Below, piece by piece: positions 23,052 to 32,552 of a stretch of 64,000 bases of DNA. The notes beneath the pieces are model-generated. The model was not told the DNA's origin. It ran no database searches and saw nothing but the letters and a program-made list of their open reading frames with translations. A program made the position numbers and the translations under genes. Origin of the DNA: Phialophora verrucosa (lineage: Eukaryota; Ascomycota; Eurotiomycetes; Chaetothyriales; Herpotrichiellaceae); assembly GCA_002099365.1 (NCBI GenBank), contig MSED01000002.1:1798001-1862000 (forward strand), given 5' to 3'. Each line of letters starts with the position of its first letter. The stretch's first letter is position 1.

Positions 23052-24978
23052 CTAGCCGTGCGGCGGCTCCATCCCCAAAGCGCCCGGACGTCGGTATAGT
23101 TTCACCAGGATGCCTTCCTGCTTGTTAAACCAGAAGTCCCCGGTCGTCCAGTCCCGAGTCGGGTGGGCCAATTCGACGTGAAATTGCCGCAGGAACTGGG
23201 GGATGAATTTGTGCATTTCCGCGATGGAGATCTAGGGTCGAGGCTCAGTCAGCACAGCGAGCGTACCTGGGGCCCACAATGGCACGAGGACCCGGAAGGA
23301 GAGGGTAAGGGGGCGGGAAGGGGGTTTCAACGAACATTTTTCCCAAGACAGGTCCTCGATCCTTGTCCAAAATGGAATAAGTAGCGTTCCATCCGGACGC
23401 TCGCGTCGCCCTGGAGCCATCGCTCAGGCACAAAATGGGGGGCATCCGCCCCAAAGATGCCCTGGTCGAAGTGGACGACCGCAGCATTGATGCCGACGCG
23501 TGTGTTCTCGGGGAAGAAATGGCCTGCAATCATGGCCCCTCCGGGAGGTGTATGTCGGGGGAGTGACATGCCCACGGCCGGATGAATGCGCATGCCCTCC
23601 TTGAGGCACGCCACCAGGTAGGGCAGTGCGATGGCTTCGGAATACTTGACGTTCGGCGCCAAATTCCCTGCGTCTGAAGCGTCAACAATTTCATCCACCA
23701 GTGTCTTCATAGCTTCGGGCGACTTCATCAGGTGGTACATAACCGTTCGAATTGAAATAGCTGTGGTGTCACTCCCGGCCAGCCTGGGGCAACAGTCAGT
23801 CTCCCGGATCAAATGAAGGGGAGGGCAAGCAAGTGGTGAGCCCCAACACGTACAGTGCGGAGCAGACTTCGCTGTTGATGTCCATGATTCCCCATCCCGG
23901 TTTCTCTTGGAGCAGTCGGACCAATTTATCCAAGATGTCTTTCCTCCCGACGTCCTTTCCGCTCTCAATCTCCGCAACGCGGTCTCGAACCACTGTTCGG
24001 GCTCGCTGGCGAATGCTCTCGAAACATTTGATGCCATCTCGAACTGATGGCACAATAGGAGCGACGGTTTGGATCACCCGTCGCACGGATTTGGGCAGCA
24101 CGCCGCCAATGGCCGCCCCAGGAAACAACACGTCCAGGTGCTGGATGGTACGTTGGTAGTCGTGCTCCCCGTCGAGGAAGCCGAACCGTTGCCCAAAAAA
24201 GAGCTCCCCAATAACATCGAATGTATACCTGACGGGAGCTTAGCGAAACAGACCGAGGGTCGGCACTCGTGGGACATACCACTGTATCCACTCTCCCAGG
24301 TCAATCACCGTCTCGGTATCGGCATACTTGGCCATCTTGGACAAGAACACCTCCGAGCACCGGTCAATGCAGGCCTCGGACTCCAAGAGCGTGGACATGG
24401 AATACATGTGATTGACGAAGCGGCGGCGTTCGGCGTGAAATTTTTCATCTTTGCGGGAAAAGTGGTCCCCATGGCCGGGCATGGCTTGAAACTCATCATA
24501 AAAGTCCGTCTGGCCACCGCAGTCAGTCGTGGCACCGACCCGGCGAGAGGGATAGATGGAAAATTTCCAAAATCTTGCCCACCTTCACAAATCCGCTCTT
24601 GATGCCATAGATGACCTTGATGGCTTCCGGGTCTGAGATCGAGACCTCATCGGGGGCGATGCGGACAATGTGCCCTGCGCGCAAAGGAAGACATTCAGCT
24701 GCCCACCCCCCTTCTTCCTGGGAGGATATCGAGTCAGGGGCCTATTTACCATATTGGTTGTGCAAATCGCGTTGCACCTGGTCGATGTGCCCCTGACTGA
24801 CCTGGAACGCCACCCAGGTCCGACTGAGGGACGCCCAAAACGGGCCTGGAAGCCCTGCAAGAGGATGAAAGAGACGGGTATAGACAATCCAACCCACAAA
24901 GTAGAGGATGACCAGCCCCAAGGCCAGGTTCAGAGGTGACACCTGGGTCAAGGACCCTAGGGTTGCGGACGACAGCAT
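23052..24978 (-). CDS. Cytochrome P450 monooxygenase (second, pisatin demethylase-like style)
   Basis: About six exons on the minus strand encode roughly 500 residues, starting at the ATG of MLSSATLG (24978) and ending at the TAG complementing 23052-23054. An N-terminal membrane anchor (about residues 15-35) is followed by HPLAGLPGP. The I-helix is AGSDTT, the K-helix EGMR (ExxR), the meander PERW and the haem loop FGQGSRTCLG. The final exon (about 23052-23230) supplies the terminal helices and WFNKQEGILVKLYRR. All key residues are present. Sequence style (GHIVRIAPDEVSISDP, KSPEAMKTLVDEI) resembles the benzoate hydroxylase and pisatin demethylase group of fungal P450s. Substrate unknown. It is divergent from a short zinc-finger regulator. 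Confidence 0.9.
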
Positions 24979-25564
24979 GTTGAACGGTAGCAAAACAATC
25001 CTTCGAGCTTGGGTGCCCGGATCCTTTTGAACAGTCCATCGTACCTCACATTGGATGAGATATTTATATGACAGATTTCGCAAAAACACACGCCCCAACG
25101 CCGCCGGTCCATCCAGGCCGGTCTCAACATATTGGCGGTGCACTGGACAAGATTGGTAAACTCGATCGACGCAATTCTCGACTGGGCGGCTAGGAAGGAC
25201 GTCACGCCCGCAGTTTCCGCGTCAGCTTCCCAAGGCATAGCTCATCGCCCAGCGGCAGTCACAATGTGCCCTAACGACGTCGAGCCAGGCTGCACGGCAT
25301 CGAATTCTCGGAAACTGTGGAGGTGGCGCCTGTCACGTTGGCTGGCGCAAAGATCGGGTGTGGGGGGGACCCAGCCTCGGACTTCGGAATATATTCCTCT
25401 GTGTCGCACGAAGGGACCCCGGACTTCTTGGCCTTGACCCGCGGAACGATGGTCATAACGAGGCGGGGAAATGCCCTTCCACGCTCGGAAATCCTGTACA
25501 ATCCCTAGGAACAAATCTGAACATTGTGCCTTCTCCTTCTTCTCTCCTTCTCCTCAATGTCATC
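24979..25564. promoter_or_regulatory. Divergent promoter region (P450 / zinc-finger regulator)
   Basis: About 585 bp between divergent starts. It contains a good TATA-type element for the P450 (annotated separately). No supported exon. Confidence 0.5.
25061..25068 (-). promoter_or_regulatory. TATA-box-like element (TATAAATA) upstream of P450
   Basis: On the minus strand the sequence reads TATAAATA, about 83 bp upstream of the P450 start codon. This is a textbook TATA match at a plausible distance, but no transcription start data are available. Confidence 0.45.
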
Positions 25565-26033
25565 ATGTCCACCACCATGCCATACAACTGTTCTGTTTGC
25601 TCCAAGAGCTTCCTACGAAAGGACCACTTCCACCGGCATGCCCTCACCCATACCAAAGATCGTTGCTATCAGTGTCCCATCTGTGGTTACGAGTTTGGCC
25701 GCCCGTAAGTATATCCATGCCCGTGATTGCCTCTCCACGACAACGACCAACCAGATTGAGGGGGGCCGTCCATGAGACCATGACTGACCACAATTTGGGA
25801 GCGACCTTGTATGCAGAGACGTGCTCCTCCGACATATCCGTTGTCATGCCCGCGCCAGCCGTTTGATAGAGGATCAATCACGATCCGTCGTGGCGTGCGA
25901 TGCCTGTTCCGCCAAGAAGGTGCGCTGCGGGAACCGCCGGCCGTGTTCGTCGTGTGCCAAAGCCGGGACCGTGTGCGAGGTGAGCCGGAAATTCAAGCAC
26001 GGGGGCCAGCCGACGCTTTCGCAGCAGCCTTAA
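25565..26033 (+). CDS. Short C2H2 plus Zn2Cys6 DNA-binding protein without effector domain
   Basis: Two exons, 25565-25704 and 25817-26033 (intron GTAAGT...GCAG), encode only 118 residues. Two C2H2 fingers (CSVCSKSF...H...H and CPICGYEF...H...H, both C-x2-C-x12-H-x3-H) lie at about residues 9-58. A complete Zn2Cys6 cluster (CDACSAKKVRC...CSSC...C) follows at about 76-102, and the protein then stops. This C2H2-C2H2-Zn2Cys6 order is a known class of fungal regulators, normally 600-900 residues with a fungal-specific transcription factor domain after the zinc cluster. Here no such domain follows before the convergent reductase gene. It may be a natural minimal DNA-binding protein, a truncated remnant, or have a longer alternative splice form. 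All zinc ligands are intact. Confidence 0.8.
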
Positions 26034-26691
26034 GCTGGACGAGCAACACACACATACACGCACACGCACCACCGGCCGCAAGGGCGTAGGGGGTCACAAC
26101 CCCCCACTTAACGTGCCGTCCCTGAAATGTAATCTTCTTGCCTCAACGAATACGCTCTACACATTCGAGCTTCAAATGCTGGGGTTATGATACACAAGAA
26201 GGCCGATCACATGCCTGTTGAGGCTATTGACCAATCCCACGCTCGTGGCGATCAACTGACTATGGTCTGCTCACTGAAGGGTCACTCCCGGAGATGTTCT
26301 TTGACCGCCAAGAGTCGGAGCGGTCATCATTGCATGATAATACTGGGAGAGGGTGGGGGCCGCCTCGAGTCGTCATGTAGATGACAGCACCCTCTCGTCG
26401 CGGTCCCCAGGGAGGAATTCGGAAGGAAGGGGTCAATCCGAATCGCCCATGGTCCAGTTGTGGACGGCAATGTAGTCTCTTATCAAAGCTGTCCTGAGGA
26501 TGCTGACGTCCTTTTACCAAGTCCATACACAACCTCAACAATCTACTGTGACTCGAAGCTAAAGAAAGTTGGACAGGGGATGGAGAGGAGCATATGCCTA
26601 TCGCATTAAGCTTATACAGCAACGCGGTTCATCAATCCATGATCCCTGGCGATCATAATGCAGCTCCAATCCAAAGCCATCTCGCCCAGAT
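26034..26691. other. Convergent 3' region downstream of the zinc-finger gene
   Basis: About 657 bp before the stop of the convergent reductase. I looked for coding sequence resembling a fungal-specific transcription factor domain and saw none. A short CA-rich run lies just after the stop codon (26045-26070, ACACACACATACACGCACACGCAC). Confidence 0.5.
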
Positions 26692-27693
26692 TTATGCTTT
26701 GGCCGCAGCCAGCTTTGCATAATAGCCCGCAGTGTCTACAATTTGTGTCTCAAAATCCTTGAACTTGAAGCCAAAGAATTTCTCGCTCTCGGTCGCGTCA
26801 AACGGCATTGGCAGTGATGCTTGACTTCCCCCAAGAGGAAACACCCCTTTCTCCACTTCTGTTGGGAAATGCTTCTTCACGATATCCATGGCGTCATCCC
26901 ATTTGATGCCGTTGACGTCGTAGTTGGCGCCGAAGTTTTGGTTGCCCTGGACCTTGGGGCCTAATCCTGCGATATGCAGGAATGCGACATCGTCGACATG
27001 AACGGTGGCACCCGGCATTCCATTGGGGTTCTTCACACCGAAGAGCACACCTAGGGCAAGACCATTTGAACCAGCCCGGACGGATTCAGTGGTTGTTGCC
27101 AGCTCATTTGGCCCAACGACAAAAGTTGGCATGATGTTGACCACTGTGAAATGTGGCTTTTCCTTGGCAATGAATTCTCGTGTGCGGTTATAGGCGAGCT
27201 TCTTGCTGGCGGAATATGCTGCGAAGACCTGCGGATATGGTCCGTGCGGGTCTGGCTCAACGTTGTCGGCGGTATAAGGCCCCGTCGGCGAGTCGGGGTT
27301 CACGGCGACAACCGAAGAGGTGAAGACGACGCGCTTGACAGATGGTTGCTTCAGAGCCGAGTAGAGGATGCTGAGTGTGCCCCGGATGGCGGGCTGGATG
27401 ATGTTGGCCTCGTCGTCATCAGAAGGTTTTGCCAGAGGAGAGGCAATGTGCACGATGAAGTCGACACCCTTGACTGCCTCGTCGAAAGCGCCATCCTTCT
27501 CAATATTCGGGACAATGATAAAGGTAAGCTGCTCGAGGTATGGCTGAGTCGATTTAGCGGCCTTGATCTCCGCGATCTTGCTTTCAGTCCGAACCGCGGC
27601 TCGCACTTTGTAGCCTTTGGACAGCGCCTCTATCAACGTCCGGTACCCGATGTGACCTGTGCCTCCAGTCAAGAGCACGAGTTCGCCAGCCAT
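26692..27693 (-). CDS. NAD(P)-dependent epimerase/ketone-aldehyde reductase (extended SDR)
   Basis: A single exon, 333 residues, with ATG complementing 27691-27693. The N-terminal Rossmann motif is LTGGTGHIG (residues about 8-16). A catalytic Tyr-x3-Lys is seen as YSASKK near residue 160, with the preceding VVFTSSVVAV strand carrying the catalytic Ser. Length and motifs place it with the fungal Gre2/dihydroflavonol-reductase-like extended short-chain dehydrogenases, which reduce ketones and aldehydes (for example methylglyoxal) with NADPH. No signal peptide, so cytosolic. It is the right-hand member of the accessory oxidoreductase region and is divergent from the DUF3807 gene. Cofactor preference (NADPH versus NADH) cannot be settled by eye. 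A cinnamyl-type reductase is the main alternative. Confidence 0.9.
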   Translation of the reverse strand: MAGELVLLTGGTGHIGYRTLIEALSKGYKVRAAVRTESKIAEIKAAKSTQPYLEQLTFIIVPNIEKDGAFDEAVKGVDFIVHIASPLAKPSDDDEANIIQPAIRGTLSILYSALKQPSVKRVVFTSSVVAVNPDSPTGPYTADNVEPDPHGPYPQVFAAYSASKKLAYNRTREFIAKEKPHFTVVNIMPTFVVGPNELATTTESVRAGSNGLALGVLFGVKNPNGMPGATVHVDDVAFLHIAGLGPKVQGNQNFGANYDVNGIKWDDAMDIVKKHFPTEVEKGVFPLGGSQASLPMPFDATESEKFFGFKFKDFETQIVDTAGYYAKLAAAKA

Positions 27694-28373
27694 TGCAAGA
27701 ATTCGGCAGGAAGGGAAGGGAATCGTCTGAAAGTGGTGTAATAGAAATCGCTAGCTGGAAACTCGATTGCGGGTCAACTGTTGTTGTGATGAGTTGTGAG
27801 AGAGCAGACGGAAGGGGGACCGACTTGAATCTATATACCTTCGTGCCATCTTCTTTCATTGAAACTAGCGTCATGTCTTCTGATGCTGCGTACCCAGCAA
27901 TTTCGCCTCCTGATAGAGTTTCACTACGCAAATCGAAGCCATTTGTAAGTGTTCTGCGATGTTTCTTGGGCAGTCCGCAAGGGAGTACACGGCACGATCT
28001 AGTCAAGCCGCCGCGTGCTCCAATGCTGTGCCGACTAGCCAGTCAGATGAGTAGCAGCGGACTCCGATTCATGCAGGTTGATGATCGATTGAGTCTCGTT
28101 TGAGCAGCTGGTCGCTCTGTTTACTGATCAGAATTCAGCGACGAGCCAAAGCGGTTTAGCCTCTCAATTGCTTGGCATGGCTTGCTTTGTCATTCGCACG
28201 CAACTCCAAGTTTCCTCCCACGCCTCCCCATATCCCTCACTTTTACGCCCAGCTCTGGTCCTCTCATGATTGGCTTTTGCAGTTGCATACGTCCGAGTAC
28301 CTGATCAAGCATTTGCCGCAGACCTGCCCATCGCAGCCTCCACGGTCATCAGCACACATCTCCCTCGTCCATC
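27694..28373. promoter_or_regulatory. Divergent promoter region (reductase / DUF3807 gene)
   Basis: About 680 bp between divergent starts; no supported exon and no motif assigned. Confidence 0.4.
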
Positions 28374-28838
28374 ATGATTCAGCAAGAGGAGATTGCTCAA
28401 CTTCTGGCTTTCCACGCCGCTCATTTCCCGGGTCAACCGATTCCACAATTGACTGCGACCCATCACCAAGCCCCAGAACAGACTGAACCCGACCATCTCA
28501 CAGATATCGACAATGACGACCTCGGCTACTACGACGACGGGGCCAAAAGGACTTTGACCGATGAACAGATCAAGATGTTCCGTCACTCGGAGATTCAACG
28601 CTTGCTAACCGAAAGAAGAGCAGCCAGAGAAAAGGGTGAAACGCTACCGAAAACGGAAGCGGGTAATAGCTCTTCTACCACGCGGAACTCAAAGAAGCGG
28701 CGATTCCACGACGAACCATCGACGGACCATCCCAATGTAGACGCTCTCATGTACGACGACCAACCAGAGTCTCACTCAGGTACAACTGCAGCAGAGAAGA
28801 AATTCTTGTGGCCCGTCCTAGGGCAGCGCTCATCATAG
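28374..28838 (+). CDS. DUF3807 family small nuclear-type protein
   Basis: A single exon, 154 residues, with ATG at 28374. It opens with LLAFHAAHFPGQPIPQL, the recognisable conserved start of the fungal DUF3807 family. A short acidic stretch, DIDNDDLGYYDDG, precedes a helix containing TDEQIKMFRHSEIQRLLTERR. The rest is charged and disordered with a basic KKRRF patch that could act as a nuclear localisation signal. Function of the family is unknown. A short intron near the 3' end giving a slightly different C-terminus cannot be excluded. Confidence 0.75.
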   Translation: MIQQEEIAQLLAFHAAHFPGQPIPQLTATHHQAPEQTEPDHLTDIDNDDLGYYDDGAKRTLTDEQIKMFRHSEIQRLLTERRAAREKGETLPKTEAGNSSSTTRNSKKRRFHDEPSTDHPNVDALMYDDQPESHSGTTAAEKKFLWPVLGQRSS

Positions 28839-28959
28839 TGTTGTCGCCGTGTCGGCAGTTCCAAAAACACAACCGCGGCTCTTGCCCTCGGGAAATCAGC
28901 CGGCAACATCATATCATCAGCAGCTCAAACGCGATTGAGTATGTAAGCAATTCTTTTGT

Positions 28960-29731
28960 CTATGGAATATGTTTTGTGATGAGCCCTTGTATCATCCTTA
29001 GCCTGAAGTGGGCGCTGGCAGCAGTCTCGGCTTGCTTGATGACCGCTTCAGCACGACCACCCACATCTGCTGAGTCAATCTTCTCTCTGATTATCTCCTT
29101 CCAAAGCAGCAATGGTGACGAAACATGATGCAAAGACAAAAACAACTGATGTGCAATTAGGGCCTCCATCCACTTCCTGCGTGAAGATATTTCATCATCT
29201 TGGCCGCTGACCGAGCAACTCGTTCGATGCCTTGCGTTTGAGATTCGTCCGACGTACAGAAGGAGGCTGCGGCTCGTCCACAGGACCTGACCCGGGCTCG
29301 AAGGACTCTCCTGTTTCACCTGCATGGGGGTCTCCATCCTCCGAAGGACCAAAAGACAGAGACACCTGAGAGCTTGCACCGTGCGGCGCCCCTAGGACCG
29401 GGGGTGTTGCCATTCCGGCCGGAAAGCTCTGGGTGACAAGTTCATCACGCCCCGCTTGAAGATGGTACTGCAGCTCTTCGTGGTATGATCCACCACTCAT
29501 AGCGTCGTTGTTGCCATGCTCTGCCTGTGGGGTGTCGCCGTCAACACTTGTTTGCTCGTCCGAATCGTTCTTGGAACATTCTATTGATGTCTGTCAGTCC
29601 GAAGGCAGTCAACAAAGAGTGGACTTCAACACACGATGAGACCATCCTTCTGTGCAGTCATCGTCGGCGCCCCTATCGGAGTCAACCTGGTCCTGAACGC
29701 CTTCCTCTATACCATCTTTGGAACGAGCCAT
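28960..29731 (-). CDS. Small hypothetical protein, 3' structure uncertain
   Basis: The ATG at 29731 begins exon 1 (29731-29635), followed by a 54-nt intron with a CTGAC branch site and TAG acceptor, then exon 2 from 29580. Read straight through, exon 2 stops at 29195 and gives 160 residues, acidic at the start and basic near the end (RRTNLKRKAS). Immediately beyond, another frame to 28960 encodes a helical, protein-like segment (LIAHQLFLSLHHVSS, KIDSADVGGRAEAVIKQAE). It probably belongs to the same gene through a second intron whose donor may be GTACGT near 29252. No known domain is recognised. It is convergent with the DUF3807 gene. Confidence 0.45.
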
Positions 29732-32481
29732 GACCGCCTTGCAAGATTCTGCCTCGTTGTTAGGAAACTAACTCTGAATGTCCTGGGCGTCGAGCTGGGA
29801 TAATGGGATCGTGAGTTCTACAACACTTGATATCCATGTTTGGCGAGCGACTTATATGCAATATCTGGGAAATTAAGACACACACTTCCTGAGACAATCA
29901 GACACACCGCTCCATTGCGGAAAAAGATCATGCTGCCACGTGTCCATTGATTAACAAGGGAACGATGAAATCTGGCTTGGGCATTCAGGGGCTTAGATGA
30001 CGCTACTGCATACTTCGACTTCGGCGGCAGCCACAAACCTCCAGTACGCTACAAGATGAATTAACCAGCATTGCTCGGCTTCGAACATCAGCATCCCCGG
30101 CAGAAAACCGATTGGCGCTGATAAGAGAGGCATGCAACCGATCCTTTGAGATTTTCCAGGAGCCACGCGGGTCACAGGAAATGACGCCTTCTGCGCCAAC
30201 GTTGCCGCATACACAAGGCCCGAGAGGTATTCCAATATGTAGCGGGAGGTGTGAATATCGAGCTCGACCTCTTTCCTCGTGGATACTAGCAAAAGCCGCG
30301 TAAACGGCACGATGCACCTAGCGAACTACGGCGGCGCCCCAGGAATTTCGGATTCAGTATCTCACGCTAGATGACAAGCACAAACCGATCATCCGGGACG
30401 CTAAGCAAGCACTGCATAATAAATTTCGGAGCAAATACGCTTCTATCACCAAAACAGAGCAATCCCTGTACGGCAGTGCTGCAACTATGACACGAGGTCG
30501 CATTCAGTGGCTTTGGATAGTACTATCAGTGCCTGTGAATGGGCGCTACTCGCGACGTCTCACCAGTCGAAAGACCCAAAAGGTGCCTACGAGGTCCAGC
30601 CCAAATCGCTCGCTTCGAAGCCGGACAGGCTGCTTGCTCCATGGCCCACTCATACCTTGAGTCTATCGTCAAAACCGGACCGGCGCGCACTAACAGGCGG
30701 GAGCATCATCTTCCCCGGGGCAAGGCGTCTTCTGAGGGCTCACAGAATCTCTTGGCTCCTTTCTAGAAATCATCCTGAGAGTCAGCCCTTTGAAAAGCTC
30801 TTCGCATAGCCATGGCCGCCTTCGTGGCCGCAGGAGGCTAAGCGCTTAGCCCCGTCCTGACGAGCTTCAGAGTCCGAGACTTCTGAAGTCTATGGTTAAT
30901 TTTCTCAGATTAATGCTAGCTCAGCTATGTGGCCTCTAGAAGTTAAGATAAGGATGGTGTTAACAATTTCCTTAGGCTGTCAATCACAGGGATGAGGAAG
31001 AGCGGTGAAACACCCGCAATCCAGCAAGGCAACCAGCGTTGGACCTTACCTGCCTTTCGGCTGAGTAGCAAGTCTTCCGTCAAACCGGTGTACACTAGCT
31101 CAATCGTCACCCCTGAGTGCCCTTGCTCCCGCGTTGACGAAGTACCATCAAACTGGATGAGCCGGAACGGACCCGCCCGCTGCCTCAGTCTCAATCTGTG
31201 CTGGATGGATGGCGGAATGCAGATCGGTTTTCAGGATGGATATGCCGTGCCATTGTTTCGAACGACATGAGTGGGCCAGAAGGGCCATCTCCACAGAGGT
31301 TGGAATTGTGGCTGTTTTAATTTTGACCCGCGGTCACTCGCTTTTCATTGCGCTACCGGGTCCCTGGCTGTTCCTGGTGAATGCGAAAGCGTTCTTGAGT
31401 CAGTTGTCCGGGTCGAGTTGGACACAGACGACAGGCTCTGCCTACTGCGTCAACGTCAGGCGGCTAGCATTCCCCGAAGACTTATCGATGAAGCACAGGA
31501 GACGCATGGTACTTCCAGTTCCTCAACCAGGACGAGATGAGATGCCGCTACTTAATTAGGGGTGAGGTCTGATGCACATATCGATTACACATTACTTTGA
31601 GCCAGTGACTGGGCCTTCCTTCAATGCTCCATAGCTAAAGGTATGTCGATGGGAAAAGGTCAGTGGATGTGCCTACCACTGTGGCGTGTTGGGAAGGCAG
31701 CCTCTTGGGGCAAAGTCCGCAGGCCATGGTGGCCCCCTTTGAGACCTTGCAGCGCCTAGTGCAACCCCAATCCCCTGGGTGTGTTGGCAGGCTGTAACTG
31801 ATGGCCTCCGGGAAGCGTCTGCTGCCTCCTTTCATCGCCTTGTCGTGCCCGATTGAGAAATGGCCAAGTGCATTCCAGTCGCCGTCCGAGCTCTGCACTG
31901 ACTGCGCCATGGCCTGACCGCGCACACAAGCATCCGAGCTTGCCGGAGGGCCCGCAACTAATACATAGAAGTCGAGGGAAGGAAAGAAACCATGGGAGAT
32001 GCTTGAGACCGTGCCAGTGTGATCTGCCGGAGTACCAGGAGGAGCAGGACGTTACCGCGATTGAGGGACTGCCAACTTGAGCACGTCTCCATCTAGTGCA
32101 AAACTGCTGAGTTGGAGTTTCTTCTTCGACGTCTGCACGGTTTCCTCCAACTGCAGAGCCGTCTGAGCCTGCTATTCTCGTAATACCATTGACAGAGAAG
32201 CTAAACTGGCATCTGTACAGCGCACCTTGTTAAACAAGCTGCCCTGGATCGAGACCTTCGCTCATGCATCGCCAAACAGTCTCGCCTCACCGCACCGCGC
32301 CCGCCCACAAGTCTTTCCCACCGTCGATATGCACCTCCACCGCATAGTCACACATCCACGCAGCTCCGCCGCGTTGTCACGCGTCCACTCAGAACCTTGA
32401 AACGAACCCAAGACGAAAAAAGGGGGGGACAGAGACCACAGCCATCTCGAAGGTGGTTTTGCCCCTGAAAATACAAGGAAT
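29732..32481. other. Gene-poor region, left part
   Basis: About 2.7 kb in which frames are short, overlapping and unbiased. The longest candidates (for example minus strand 29993-30317 and plus strand 30507-30809) have no domain, no supporting splice structure and compete with equally long frames. A short AT-richer patch lies near 30880-30965. Nothing is supported. Confidence 0.5.
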
Positions 32482-32552
32482 TCTGACACCAGGAATTGAA
32501 CCAGGAGCTACGGTGTGAGAGACCGTGATGTTGACCATTACACCATGTCGGA
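32482..32552 (-). tRNA. tRNA-Glu (anticodon CTC)
   Basis: Read on the minus strand, a 71-nt cloverleaf runs from TCCGACA to TGTCAGA. The anticodon stem ACGGT/ACCGT closes a seven-base loop CTCTCAC with anticodon CTC. The D arm contains TGGTGTAATGG-type sequence with an A box, and the T loop is TTCAATT with a B-box-like context. No intron. Two stem mismatches are visible: C3-A70 in the acceptor stem and T51-T63 in the T stem. Fungal tRNA-Glu(CTC) genes begin TCCGACATGGTGTAA, so identity is secure. The mismatches raise the possibility of a decaying or low-activity copy. Confidence 0.85.

Noticed and set aside
29993..30317. Pair of overlapping minus-strand frames of about 105 residues
   Set aside because: Two frames compete over the same bases and neither shows a domain or splice signal. 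Random length expected at this GC.
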